A stretch of 64,000 bases of DNA from Phocaeicola barnesiae DSM 18169 = JCM 13652 (GCF_000374585.1 NZ_KB894651.1:1-64000), one strand, 5' to 3'; positions 28,831 through 36,617 are shown, numbered from the stretch's first letter. Numbers and translations are program-made. The notes: generated by a model not told the origin, from the sequence alone.

Positions 28831-29673
28831 ATGGCTGTTATCCTTGGCATCGATGTAGGCGGAAGCACTACTAAAATCGTCGGTATTGAAAACGGAAAAC
28901 TCAAGTCCCCACTCTTCATTACTGCTACAGACCCCGTCACCTCGCTCTTCGGAGCATTCGGAAAATACCTGTACGACAATCAGTTCAACCTTGAAGACAT
29001 CGAACAGATTATTCTGACCGGCGTAGGGAGTGCCTACATCAATACGCCCCTATACGGACGGCCGACGGCCAAGACGGACGAATTTATCGCCAATGCCTTG
29101 GGAGCCAAGTACCAAAGCGGACTCGACCGCCTGATAGCGGTCAGCATGGGTACGGGAACGTCCTTCATCCAGATAGAAGGCGATGCCATCAAGCACCTGG
29201 GAGGTACCGGTATCGGGGGCGGAACCCTGCAGGGACTCTCCCGCCTGATGCTGAAATCGCACGACATCCACCAGGTAGTGGAACTGGCCAAGGACGGCGA
29301 CATCGCAAACATCAATCTCCAGATAAAAGACATCTGCAACCAGCCACTCCCCAACCTTCCCCTGGAAGCCACCGCCTCCAATTTCGGCAAGGCAGAGAGC
29401 AACGCTCCCGAAAAAGACATCGCCACCGGCATCGTCTACCTGGTATTACAGGCCATCGGAAGTGCGGCACACCTGGCCGGTCTGAATAGCGGCATCAAGG
29501 ATTACGCCCTCATCGGAAACCTGTCGACCCTCCCCCAGTGCCGCGAGATATTCAACGGCATGGAAGCGCTCTATGGGATACGCTTTTACATACCGCCCTA
29601 TTCGGAATACCGCACGGCCTTAGGGGCGGCACTGAGTTACATCAACCGTCAGAAAGGACTTATCCCTTTATAA
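28831..29673 (+). CDS. coaW: Type II pantothenate kinase (fumble family)
   Basis: A 280-residue ASKHA-fold kinase. It phosphorylates pantothenate at the first step of coenzyme A synthesis in the cytoplasm. The phosphate-1 motif DVGGSTTK (residues 7-14), the VSMGTGTSFI segment and the GGTGIGGGTLQGLSRL stretch are characteristic of type II (PanK2/CoaW-like) enzymes. It lacks the shorter layout of type III CoaX. The C-terminal YSEYRTALGAALSYI segment fits the family end. Its last 14 bases overlap the last 14 bases of the convergent aldo-keto reductase gene. A BadF-type ATPase is an alternative but fits less well in length and motifs. Confidence 0.82.
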   Translation: MAVILGIDVGGSTTKIVGIENGKLKSPLFITATDPVTSLFGAFGKYLYDNQFNLEDIEQIILTGVGSAYINTPLYGRPTAKTDEFIANALGAKYQSGLDRLIAVSMGTGTSFIQIEGDAIKHLGGTGIGGGTLQGLSRLMLKSHDIHQVVELAKDGDIANINLQIKDICNQPLPNLPLEATASNFGKAESNAPEKDIATGIVYLVLQAIGSAAHLAGLNSGIKDYALIGNLSTLPQCREIFNGMEALYGIRFYIPPYSEYRTALGAALSYINRQKGLIPL

Positions 29674-30664
29674 TCCGGTCTATCTCCGACAATTCTTCCG
29701 CGGTGAAGGAAGTATTGCGTAAAGCCTTCAGGTTATCGGACAATTGCTCCACCGAACTGGCTCCTACGATGACCGACGTCACACGGTTGTCTTTCAACAA
29801 CCAGGCCAATGCCATTTCGGCCAGTGTCTGACCGCGCCGGGCGGCAACTTCATTCAAAGCCGCTATCCGATGCAGCAGTTCCGGTGTCAACGCTTCCTTC
29901 TTCAGATACCCGCCCCGGGCTACACGTGAATCGGACGGAATACCTTGCAGGTAACGGTCGGTCAACAAGCCTTGTGCAAGGGGCGAGAAAGCCACGAATC
30001 CGCTTCCCTGTTCCTGTGCGTCCTGAAGAATACCTTCCTCCTCCGGTTCCCGGTTCAGCAGGTTATAACGTCCTTGATACAACAGACAGGGCACATCCCT
30101 TTCCTTCAGATACCGGTAGGCGAAACGGGCCGCTTCGGGAGGATATTTCGAAATTCCCACATACAACGCTTTTCCCTGGCGCACAATGTCCACCAGTGCC
30201 TGAAGTGTCTCTTCCAACGGAGTCACCGGGTCGAACCGGTGCGAATAGAAAATATCCACATAATCCAGGTTCATCCGTTTCAGACTCTGATTCAGGCTTG
30301 CCATCAGGTATTTGCGGGAACCCCATTCGCCGTACGGACCGGGCCACATGTCATGACCGGCCTTGGTAGAAATGAACAATTCGTCCCGATAGGGCGCGAA
30401 CGAAGATTTCATGACCTGCCCGAAGGTAGCTTCAGCCGAACCGTAAGAAGGGCCGTAATTGTTGGCCAAGTCAAAATGAGTGATTCCCTGATCGAAAGCA
30501 TAATGAAGTTTCCGCTTGCTGTTCGAGAAAGAATCCACATCGCCGAAGTTGTGCCACAGACCCAGTGATATTTCCGGCAAAAGCACACCGCTCCGGCCTG
30601 CCCGCCGATACTTCATGCCGCTCCGGTAGCGTTCCGGAGAGGCCGCATATACATCATCTATCAT
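29660..30664 (-). CDS. Aldo/keto reductase, L-glyceraldehyde-3-phosphate reductase (YghZ) type
   Basis: A 334-residue NADPH-dependent aldo-keto reductase of the YghZ/AKR14 type. The barrel begins GRSGVLLPEISLGLW. The catalytic Asp and Tyr lie in HFDLANNYGPSYGSAE, Lys in STKAGHDMWPGPYG and His in YSHRFDP. The GPYGEWGSRKYL stretch is a hallmark of this subfamily, and the C-terminal IVGASSVEQLSDN binds the cofactor. It probably detoxifies aldehydes such as methylglyoxal or L-glyceraldehyde 3-phosphate. It converges with and overlaps the pantothenate kinase gene by 14 bp without a terminator between them. A consensus -7 TACCTTTG on the minus strand (30697-30704) precedes it. Confidence 0.9.
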   Translation of the reverse strand: MIDDVYAASPERYRSGMKYRRAGRSGVLLPEISLGLWHNFGDVDSFSNSKRKLHYAFDQGITHFDLANNYGPSYGSAEATFGQVMKSSFAPYRDELFISTKAGHDMWPGPYGEWGSRKYLMASLNQSLKRMNLDYVDIFYSHRFDPVTPLEETLQALVDIVRQGKALYVGISKYPPEAARFAYRYLKERDVPCLLYQGRYNLLNREPEEEGILQDAQEQGSGFVAFSPLAQGLLTDRYLQGIPSDSRVARGGYLKKEALTPELLHRIAALNEVAARRGQTLAEMALAWLLKDNRVTSVIVGASSVEQLSDNLKALRNTSFTAEELSEIDRIIKG

Positions 30665-30696
30665 ACTTACTATTTTATAGGTTCACACTTGCCTAA

Positions 30697-30704
30697 CAAA
30701 GGTA
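30697..30704 (-). promoter_or_regulatory. -7 element of the aldo/keto reductase gene
   Basis: TACCTTTG on the minus strand, 33 bases before the ATG, matches TAnnTTTG exactly. No good -33 is seen. Confidence 0.45.
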
Positions 30705-30789
30705 TAAAAAAACTCGATTATTCGAGTAAAAATATAATGTTTAGATAAACAAACGGAATAGGGCCATTGAGATTATGACTCACCACTCA

Positions 30790-30923
30790 CCTTTCCCTAT
30801 CCTTCCATAAGAAAGGAAGCGGTCTTTTCGTATCTTTCCATAAGGCAGGGGGCAGTTCGGGAGAGCCAGACCTGAAAAACTCTGTTTTTCGTTTGCCTCT
30901 CCACTCACCTTTCACTATCTTTG
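30790..30923 (+). repeat. Promoter-bearing dispersed repeat, copy upstream of aroA
   Basis: Bases 30831-30923 align without gaps to 51462-51554 upstream of cmk: by eye 83 of 93 positions are identical. The shared block ends exactly at the -7 element. A degenerate extra piece (CTCACCTTTCCCTATCCTTC from 30787) precedes it. It looks like a partial earlier unit in which the -7 has decayed. No coding capacity is apparent. Confidence 0.8.
30892..30923 (+). promoter_or_regulatory. aroA promoter, inside the dispersed repeat
   Basis: TTTG (30892-30895), 20 bases, then TATCTTTG (30916-30923): a perfect Bacteroides promoter. The aroA ATG is 29 bases beyond it. Confidence 0.85.
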
Positions 30924-30951
30924 CCACACGAAAAATCAAACTATATCAGCC

Positions 30952-32181
30952 ATGAAGCGGATTCAACTTACGGCTCCTGCCGGCATCCGGACAACCATCC
31001 AGTTGCCCTCATCGAAAAGCATCTGTAACCGTGCGCTCATCATCAACGCACTGGCTCACGGAACCTGCGTACCCGAGAACCTGTCCGATTGTGACGATAC
31101 CCGGGTGATGATACGTGCCCTGCAGGACATGCCCGAAACCATTGATATACTGGCGGCAGGTACCGCCATGCGTTTCCTCACCGCTTACCTGAGCGTAACA
31201 GAAGGTACCCACATCCTGACCGGTACGGCACGCATGAAACAACGCCCTATCCAATTGCTGGTAGATGCCCTGCGTAGTCTGGGTGCCCGCATCGAATATA
31301 CCGAAAACGAAGGCTTTCCTCCGCTCCGCATTACGGGAGGAACACTTGCCGGACACGAAATCACCCTTCCCGGTAACGTCAGTTCGCAATACATCTCGGC
31401 CCTGCTGATGATAGGTCCGGTACAGGAAAACGGATTGACCATCCACCTGACGGGAGACATCATTTCACGCTCCTACATCAACCTGACCCTGCAACTGATG
31501 CACGAGTTCGGTGCCGAAGCCGGATGGAATGCTGAAGATACCCTGACCGTATCGGCCCAACCGTACCGCCCGATACCTTATTACGTAGAAAGTGACTGGA
31601 GCGCCGCCTCCTACTGGTACGAAATGGCCGCCCTGGCCGAAAAAGCCGAAATCGAATTGCCCGGTCTGTTCCGCCAAAGCTATCAAGGCGATTCCAAGGT
31701 AGCCGAACTCTTCGGACAATTGGGCGTGGAAACGGTGTACGAGGACCGGAAGGTCATCCTCCGCAAAAGCGGAACACCGGTAACACAGATGGATTACAAC
31801 TTCATCAACCAGCCCGACCTGGCACAGACCTTCGTCGTGACTTGTGCCCTGCTGGACATCCCTTTCCGGTTTACCGGACTTCAAAGTCTGAAAATCAAGG
31901 AAACAGACCGCATAGCCGCCCTCATCGCCGAGATGAAGAAACTGGGATACGTCATCCGCGAAGCAGAAGATTCCATCCTCTATTGGGAAGGTGAACGTTG
32001 CGAAGCCGATGCAGACCCAGCCATAGATACCTACGAAGACCACCGCATGGCCATGGCGTTCGCCCCAGCCATCCTCCGGCAGGAGAAGCTGGCCATCAAC
32101 CATCCGGAAGTGGTATCGAAATCCTATCCCCGCTATTGGGACAACTTATTAACCGCCGGTTTCGGCATTACAGAAGTATAA
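30952..32181 (+). CDS. aroA: 3-phosphoshikimate 1-carboxyvinyltransferase (EPSP synthase)
   Basis: A 409-residue EPSP synthase. It joins shikimate 3-phosphate with phosphoenolpyruvate in aromatic amino acid synthesis. The KSICNRALI motif (about residues 20-28) binds both substrates. AAGTAMRFLTAYL corresponds to the glycine-rich PEP loop, and KIKETDRI plus EDHRMAMAFA to the C-terminal catalytic region. It is a little shorter than the E. coli enzyme (427), as is common in Bacteroidetes. It is driven by a perfect promoter within a dispersed repeat. Two further genes follow closely: an unknown membrane-anchored protein and a metal ABC permease. A hairpin at 33483 closes the unit. Confidence 0.97.
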   Translation: MKRIQLTAPAGIRTTIQLPSSKSICNRALIINALAHGTCVPENLSDCDDTRVMIRALQDMPETIDILAAGTAMRFLTAYLSVTEGTHILTGTARMKQRPIQLLVDALRSLGARIEYTENEGFPPLRITGGTLAGHEITLPGNVSSQYISALLMIGPVQENGLTIHLTGDIISRSYINLTLQLMHEFGAEAGWNAEDTLTVSAQPYRPIPYYVESDWSAASYWYEMAALAEKAEIELPGLFRQSYQGDSKVAELFGQLGVETVYEDRKVILRKSGTPVTQMDYNFINQPDLAQTFVVTCALLDIPFRFTGLQSLKIKETDRIAALIAEMKKLGYVIREAEDSILYWEGERCEADADPAIDTYEDHRMAMAFAPAILRQEKLAINHPEVVSKSYPRYWDNLLTAGFGITEV

Positions 32182-32192
32182 TATAAAGAGAC

Positions 32193-32612
32193 ATGATAAT
32201 CTTATTATTGATTCTTATCGGAGTAGTCGTATTCGGACTCGCCGCCGGTTATTTCTACAACCGGAATATCCAGAAGAAGATAGACAAAGGCGAACTGAAG
32301 GAAGAACCCGAAGTAGTGACGGTAGATAGCGAATGTTGCGGACAACACCAGATTTGTGAAAAGGAAAGTCTGCTGGCCGCCGTAAGCAAACAGATAGAAT
32401 ATTACGACGATGAGGAACTGGACCGTTTCAAAGGCCGTAGCGCAGAGGAATATTCACCGGAAGAGGCCGACGAGTTCCGCGAAATCATGTACACCATGAA
32501 GGAAGAAGAAGTAGCCGGATGGTGCCGAAGCCTTCAGCTCCGGGGTATCGAGCTACCGGACGAAATCAAAGACGAACTCTTCCTGATAGTAGGCGAACGC
32601 CGATTCCATTAA
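32193..32612 (+). CDS. Uncharacterised membrane-anchored acidic protein
   Basis: A 139-residue protein of unknown function. One N-terminal transmembrane helix (about residues 2-23, IILLLILIGVVVFGLAAGYF) is followed by a short basic stretch (NRNIQKK) and a strongly acidic cytoplasmic part. Cysteines occur in SECCGQHQIC, which could bind metal. The C-terminal half is helical and rich in E, D and R, ending near ELFLIVGERRFH. It starts 11 bp after aroA and ends 18 bp before the ABC permease gene, so it belongs to that operon. The CC-x-x-H-x-x-C pattern next to a metal permease invites a metal-handling hypothesis, but nothing more supports it. Confidence 0.75.
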   Translation: MIILLLILIGVVVFGLAAGYFYNRNIQKKIDKGELKEEPEVVTVDSECCGQHQICEKESLLAAVSKQIEYYDDEELDRFKGRSAEEYSPEEADEFREIMYTMKEEEVAGWCRSLQLRGIELPDEIKDELFLIVGERRFH

Positions 32613-32630
32613 CCCCGCCTTTTTAGACTT

Positions 32631-33452
32631 ATGAACAACCTACTCGAACTACTGGACTATACCTTTTTCCAACACGCCTTGCTCGGCAGCCTGTTTGCCA
32701 GCATCGCGTGCGGCATTATCGGGACTTACATCGTTACCCGCCGGCTGGTCTTCATCAGCGGAGGAATCACCCATGCTTCCTTCGGCGGTATCGGTATCGG
32801 ACTTTATACCGGTATCTCCCCGCTTCTGAGCGCGGCGGTGTTCTCCGTACTTTCCGCCTTCGGAGTAGAATGGCTCAGCAAGAACAGCGACATGCGCGAA
32901 GACTCGGCCATCGCCGTGTTCTGGACCTTCGGTATGGCCATCGGTATCATCTTCAGTTTTCTGGCGCCCGGATTCACCCCCGACCTTTCTTCGTACCTGT
33001 TCGGGAATATCCTGACCATCAACCGGACCGATATCCTGCTCCTGGCTATACTGAGTATGGTACTGGCCGTCTTCTTCACCCTGTTCCTGCGCCCCATCAT
33101 GGCCATCGCCTTCGACCGGGAGTTCGCCCGTTCGCAACGGATGCCGGTTACCTTCTTCGAGTATGCACTGATGATGCTCATTGCCCTTACCATTGTGTCT
33201 TGTCTGCGCATGGTAGGCATCGTGCTGGCCATCTCCCTGCTTACCCTCCCGCAAATGACCGCCAACCTGTTCACCTACAGCTTCAAGCGAATCATCTGGT
33301 TGTCCATCGGTATCGGGTACCTGAGTTGTCTGGGCGGACTGTTCCTGTCCTACAAGCTCCAGATACCTTCGGGAGCCGCCATCATCTTCATCTCCATCTT
33401 GTTTTACGCATTATCAAAAATCATCCGTTTGATAACCACCCGACGGAGGTGA
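32631..33452 (+). CDS. Metal ABC transporter permease (ZnuB/MntB family)
   Basis: A 273-residue inner membrane permease of the ABC-3 family, with about eight or nine hydrophobic helices. The start FQHALLGSLFASIACGIIGTY and the VVTRR-like loop (TYIVTRRLVFISGGITHASFG) are typical of ZnuB/MntB proteins, including the conserved GGITHASFGGIG stretch that follows the second helix. It would import zinc, manganese or iron. Neither an ATPase nor a solute-binding protein gene lies beside it, so its partners must be elsewhere. Here it is the third gene of the aroA unit. Confidence 0.92.
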   Translation: MNNLLELLDYTFFQHALLGSLFASIACGIIGTYIVTRRLVFISGGITHASFGGIGIGLYTGISPLLSAAVFSVLSAFGVEWLSKNSDMREDSAIAVFWTFGMAIGIIFSFLAPGFTPDLSSYLFGNILTINRTDILLLAILSMVLAVFFTLFLRPIMAIAFDREFARSQRMPVTFFEYALMMLIALTIVSCLRMVGIVLAISLLTLPQMTANLFTYSFKRIIWLSIGIGYLSCLGGLFLSYKLQIPSGAAIIFISILFYALSKIIRLITTRRR

Positions 33453-33482
33453 TTCTACCGCCAGGCAGAAGCGAAGCCCTCC

Positions 33483-33512
33483 CTGATGCTCACGAAGTGA
33501 CATCAGTTTTTC
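33483..33512 (+). terminator. Terminator of the aroA operon
   Basis: CTGATGCTCAC (33483-33493) pairs with GTGACATCAG (33497-33506) with one bulged base and a GAA loop, followed by TTTTTC. It lies 31 bp after the permease stop. Confidence 0.75.
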
Positions 33513-33523
33513 AGAACGATGGT

Positions 33524-33553
33524 TTTGATTCTCCTTTTTTTTAGCTATTTTTG
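33524..33553 (+). promoter_or_regulatory. tsaE promoter
   Basis: TTTG (33524-33527), 18 bases, then TATTTTTG (33546-33553). The spacer is one base under the usual range. The tsaE ATG is 26 bases downstream. Confidence 0.6.
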
Positions 33554-33578
33554 CCTCAACTAAAAAATACAAAAGATT

Positions 33579-34007
33579 ATGGAAATAAAAATTACTTCAC
33601 TCGACCATATTCACGAAGCTGCCCGTGAGTTCATTGCAGCCATGGGCGACAATACCGTCTTCGCCTTCTACGGAAAGATGGGAGCCGGCAAGACCACATT
33701 CATCAAGGCTGTCTGCGAAGAACTGGGTGTAACCGATGTCATCAACTCGCCTACCTTCGCCATCGTCAACGAATACCGTTCCGAGGATGCCGGCGAACTG
33801 ATTTACCATTTCGACTTCTACCGCATCAAGAAACTGGAAGAAGTGTACGACATGGGTTACGAAGACTATTTCTATAGCGGCGCGCTCTGCTTCATCGAAT
33901 GGCCGGAACTGATAGAGGAACTGCTTCCGGGCGATGCGGTCAACGTAACCATCGAGGAACAGGAAGACGGTAGCCGTATCATCCGCTTCGACGCTCCCGA
34001 AGACTAA
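33579..34007 (+). CDS. tsaE: tRNA threonylcarbamoyladenosine biosynthesis ATPase TsaE
   Basis: A 142-residue P-loop ATPase that works with TsaB, TsaD and TsaC to make t6A at position 37 of ANN-decoding tRNAs. The Walker A motif is [10 protein letters not shown] (about residues 32-41). The family motifs [11 protein letters not shown] and YHFDFYRI (switch regions) and the [13 protein letters not shown] segment are all present. The length is normal. It has its own promoter and is followed 11 bp later by a small Imm17-like membrane gene. Other t6A genes are not in this window. Confidence 0.96.
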   Translation: MEIKITSLDHIHEAAREFIAAMGDNTVFAFYGKMGAGKTTFIKAVCEELGVTDVINSPTFAIVNEYRSEDAGELIYHFDFYRIKKLEEVYDMGYEDYFYSGALCFIEWPELIEELLPGDAVNVTIEEQEDGSRIIRFDAPED

Positions 34008-34018
34008 CCTCCCCCGGT

Positions 34019-34243
34019 ATGATTACGCATTACATCATACAGGCCATTTTCGTTCTGGTGGGGCTCCTTACCCTGCTTGCCTCCCTATTCAACTGGGACT
34101 GGTTCTTTACGGCCCGTAACGCCCAGTTCATCGTTGCGAATACGGGACGGAAACGGGCCCGCCTCTTTTATGCGGCACTGGGATGCCTGATGATTGCCAC
34201 GGGCGTGTATTTCTTCCTGTCGCTACAGGGGATTGTAGAATGA
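34019..34243 (+). CDS. Small membrane protein, Imm17-like family
   Basis: A 74-residue protein with two predicted transmembrane helices (about residues 5-25 and 48-68) around a basic, aromatic connection (NWDWFFTARNAQFIVANTGRKRARLFY). It resembles proteins annotated as immunity 17 family in Bacteroides. That family name came from association with polymorphic toxins, but no toxin gene is nearby here. It starts 11 bp after tsaE and is probably co-transcribed with it. The hairpin at 34274 follows. The function should be treated as unknown. Confidence 0.7.
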   Translation: MITHYIIQAIFVLVGLLTLLASLFNWDWFFTARNAQFIVANTGRKRARLFYAALGCLMIATGVYFFLSLQGIVE

Positions 34244-34273
34244 ATATGACCCTACTATCCAACGAATATCAAC

Positions 34274-34315
34274 CGACCGTTATCATCGAAACAGTATTTC
34301 CGCTGATAACGGTCG
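34274..34315 (+). terminator. Terminator of the tsaE unit
   Basis: CGACCGTTATCA (34274-34285) and TGATAACGGTCG (34304-34315) form a perfect 12-bp stem with an 18-base loop, followed by ATTTTATA. Confidence 0.85.
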
Positions 34316-34433
34316 ATTTTATATCAGAAAGAGTCCATAAAAAAGTATCTCCGGAGAAATGTTGCCATTCCTTTCCGAAGATACTCATCGACTATTACCT
34401 CTTCTGCAGATTCAAACTTATTCTCACAGACCT

Positions 34434-35081
34434 TTATTCAGCTTTCTGCTGGTTCATATCGAATTTAAATGTAGTGGCAGGGAATCCAGGGAAAGAAATC
34501 TGGCTATCTCCTTCGCCCAAAAGTACTTCTGTTGCCGACAAATCAAACTTCATGTTTCCGCTTTCTACCGCATATCCGGCACCGTCAACGGCTTCTACCT
34601 TCACTTCTACCACCATTGTCTGAGCGTCTCCTGTAGCTGACGGCATACTCAGAGACAATTTCAATGGTTCAGGTTCCATAACAAATGAAATGCTATCTTT
34701 GGCTTCTGACAATGTCGGTTCATATCCGATTTTATAATTCACATCGCCCACAGCCTCTACAATCTGATCGGCCAAAGTCTCATCCTGTACGATGGACAAT
34801 ACAATGTCCTTGATAGGGAATTTCTCCAGATATACCGTATCGTTATCAACCTTTGCTGAAACATCTACTCCCTCCGGTGTATCTTCTCCTTCATCTGCCG
34901 TAGGCGATGCAGCCAGCGTCAACATCTTGCCGGTATAATCTCCGTACATAGCTTCTGTTGTTACTTCATCCGGAACGACAGGTGTATTTTCATCGTCATC
35001 GCTACAAGCTGTAAAGGCAAACGCACATCCGAACATCAACATAGGAAAAATCCATTTCACAGGTTTAAAAACTCTCTTCAT
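34434..35081 (-). CDS. DUF4840-like lipoprotein
   Basis: A 215-residue predicted lipoprotein: signal with lipobox FTAC (Cys about residue 26), then an acidic linker (SDDDENTPVVPDEV). The mature domain begins YGDYTGKMLTL and has regular beta-strand patterning to the end. This start and the overall length resemble DUF4840 proteins found in Bacteroides, for which no function is known. It is monocistronic on the minus strand, divergent from an ECF sigma factor gene across 298 bp. Such surface or periplasmic beta-proteins are common in gut Bacteroidales. The DUF assignment is from memory of the motif and moderately sure. Confidence 0.75.
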   Translation of the reverse strand: MKRVFKPVKWIFPMLMFGCAFAFTACSDDDENTPVVPDEVTTEAMYGDYTGKMLTLAASPTADEGEDTPEGVDVSAKVDNDTVYLEKFPIKDIVLSIVQDETLADQIVEAVGDVNYKIGYEPTLSEAKDSISFVMEPEPLKLSLSMPSATGDAQTMVVEVKVEAVDGAGYAVESGNMKFDLSATEVLLGEGDSQISFPGFPATTFKFDMNQQKAE

Positions 35082-35379
35082 TTTTCTTTTGATTTTAATT
35101 AGGGTTAATACTTTTTCTTTGTACTATCTTTTCAGATTAGTGTTCGCTTGTAAAAAGAGAAAATACCCGAAATGCTGCATGCCATATTTGTTAATAATTA
35201 TTTCACCACTGATTTACAATCGGATAAAAGTAAAAAAATCCACTTCACCAGAAAGGAAAGTTATCCATCATAATAACCGGAATATACCGGAAACCCATTT
35301 TTATTTCTACAAAGAATACTTTCCATGTAACTTTAAAAGGCCTTTCACGACTAATAGAATAGAAACATAAACAGAAAAG
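35082..35379. other. Divergent promoter region, DUF4840-like gene and sigma factor
   Basis: No gene is visible. The region is AT-rich and must contain start signals for both directions. No exact -7 consensus with a proper -33 was found for either gene. The sigma gene could therefore use a non-standard, possibly autoregulated, promoter. Confidence 0.35.
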
Positions 35380-35862
35380 ATGAATCAAGAAAAAGAATTT
35401 ACAGACCTCCTGATGCAACACCAACACATCATCTATAAGATTTGCCTGATGTATGCGAATGAAAAAGAAGACATAGCCGACCTCTATCAAGAAACGGTCT
35501 ATAACCTGTGGAAAAGTTACACACGCTTCGAAAATCGGAGCAGCTTCAGTACATGGGTCTACCGGATTACCCTGAACATTTGCATCACAGATGTCCGACA
35601 AAGAAAACGAAAAGGAGTCACTTGTTCGCTTGAGCAAACTACCTTCTCTCTTTTGGATGAGAGAGACCCGAAACAAGAGATGGTGAAAGAAATGTACCGC
35701 ATGATACATGGACTCAACAAACTGGAACGCATGTATATCATGTTATGGCTGGACGGAAAAACCTACGAAGAGATAGCAGAAATCATCGGCACAAGCCGAA
35801 ACCAGGTAGCCACCACCCTCCACCGGATAAAAGAGAAACTGAAAAACAAAGCAAACCTTTAA
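35380..35862 (+). CDS. ECF RNA polymerase sigma factor
   Basis: A 160-residue sigma factor with only regions 2 and 4. Region 2 (about 10-75) shows the core-binding pattern EDIADLYQETVYNLWKSY and the -10 contact part SSFSTWVYRITLNICITDVRQ. Region 4 (about 105-155) has the helix-turn-helix LDGKTYEEIAEIIGTSRNQVATTLHRIKEKL, of which the recognition helix is the NQVATTLHRIK part. ECF factors respond to envelope signals, usually via an anti-sigma factor. The gene that follows 11 bp later encodes a membrane protein and is the natural candidate. The target promoters are unknown. Confidence 0.93.
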   Translation: MNQEKEFTDLLMQHQHIIYKICLMYANEKEDIADLYQETVYNLWKSYTRFENRSSFSTWVYRITLNICITDVRQRKRKGVTCSLEQTTFSLLDERDPKQEMVKEMYRMIHGLNKLERMYIMLWLDGKTYEEIAEIIGTSRNQVATTLHRIKEKLKNKANL

Positions 35863-35873
35863 TACATCGAATC

Positions 35874-36440
35874 ATGAACCTAGAAGAATTACAGACACTA
35901 TGGAAAGAACTGGACGAAAAAATCCAACAACAAGAATTGCTCCGTCAAGAAGAAATCAAACGTATACTGACTACCCGCAAGGAATCCGCTATGGAAAAAC
36001 TGATACGCATAGAACGTACAGGACTGGTATTCCTCATCGTATGCGCCGTATTCTTTTACATCGCCTGGACACAGAATCCCTATTTCGGTATGTTGAACGG
36101 GGTTTTAGTCTCCTTGTTCCTACTGACAGGTATCGTATTTCAGTTCCGGTTCTGCTGGATGCTCCAGGACATAGAACAGGAAAAAAACCTGGAACGACAA
36201 CTGATTGAAATCGTCCGATACAAACGGAATACCAACCTATCCTACCTGATAGGATATGCCGGTGTATTTGCCTTTATTGTCCTATTCATGATACAATTCG
36301 GCAGTCTTAAGGCACTAATGATATTAACAGGTATCACCGGAGTTGCCCTGACCGTAGACTTCTATCTTTACCATTACATCAGAGACAAAGTAAAAAATTT
36401 TATCCAAGCCAGCAAAGAATTATCACAATTCAACTTATAA
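35874..36440 (+). CDS. Membrane protein downstream of the sigma factor, putative anti-sigma or regulator
   Basis: A 188-residue protein of unknown family. The start at 35874 (MNLEELQTLWKELDEKIQ) was chosen because the upstream part of the frame overlaps the sigma gene and has no coding character. The N-terminal 55 residues are helical and coiled-coil-like. Four predicted transmembrane helices follow, in two pairs (about 50-90, and about 125-165). The C-terminus is short and basic. Small helical domain plus membrane part, placed 11 bp after an ECF sigma gene, suggests it holds the sigma factor at the membrane. It lacks a recognisable zinc anti-sigma motif (HxxxCxxC). The role is inferred only from position. 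Confidence 0.75.
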   Translation: MNLEELQTLWKELDEKIQQQELLRQEEIKRILTTRKESAMEKLIRIERTGLVFLIVCAVFFYIAWTQNPYFGMLNGVLVSLFLLTGIVFQFRFCWMLQDIEQEKNLERQLIEIVRYKRNTNLSYLIGYAGVFAFIVLFMIQFGSLKALMILTGITGVALTVDFYLYHYIRDKVKNFIQASKELSQFNL

Positions 36441-36466
36441 ATCCGGCTTATCTCTACCTCACGACA

Positions 36467-36571
36467 AAACAACCGTACGTTTTACTTCAAACGTCTGTAT
36501 GTTTTAGTTAAAACGTACGGTTGTTTTGCATAAAACGTCCGCATGTTTTCATGAAGACATACGGACGTTTT
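36467..36571. repeat. 22-bp phased repeat array B (five units)
   Basis: Five 17-base cores start at 36467, 36489, 36511, 36533 and 36555, each separated by exactly 5 bases. They are AAACAACCGTACGTTTT, AAACGTCTGTATGTTTT, AAACGTACGGTTGTTTT, AAACGTCCGCATGTTTT and AGACATACGGACGTTTT. The ends are nearly constant (AAAC...GTTTT) and near-palindromic, while the centre varies. Units 1 and 3 are reverse complements over 16-17 bases; units 4 and 5 are near reverse complements. The spacers (ACTTC, AGTTA, GCATA, CATGA) are unrelated. The array lies 26 bp past the gene at 35874 and 70 bp before the thyA promoter -7. It is the clearest of the four arrays. Confidence 0.9.
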
Positions 36572-36617
36572 CTTTATTCTGGTCAGGATTTCCACTTTTA
36601 AATTTTAACTATGAAGG

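Noticed and set aside
34019..34243. Toxin-immunity pair suggested by the Imm17-like protein
   Set aside because: No toxin gene, secretion marker or second immunity gene is nearby; the family label alone does not support it.
36467..36571. CRISPR-like reading of the 22-bp arrays
   Set aside because: The repeated part is the degenerate 17-base core and the gaps are only 5 bases. There are no unique 26-40-base spacers, no identical direct repeats and no cas genes in the window.
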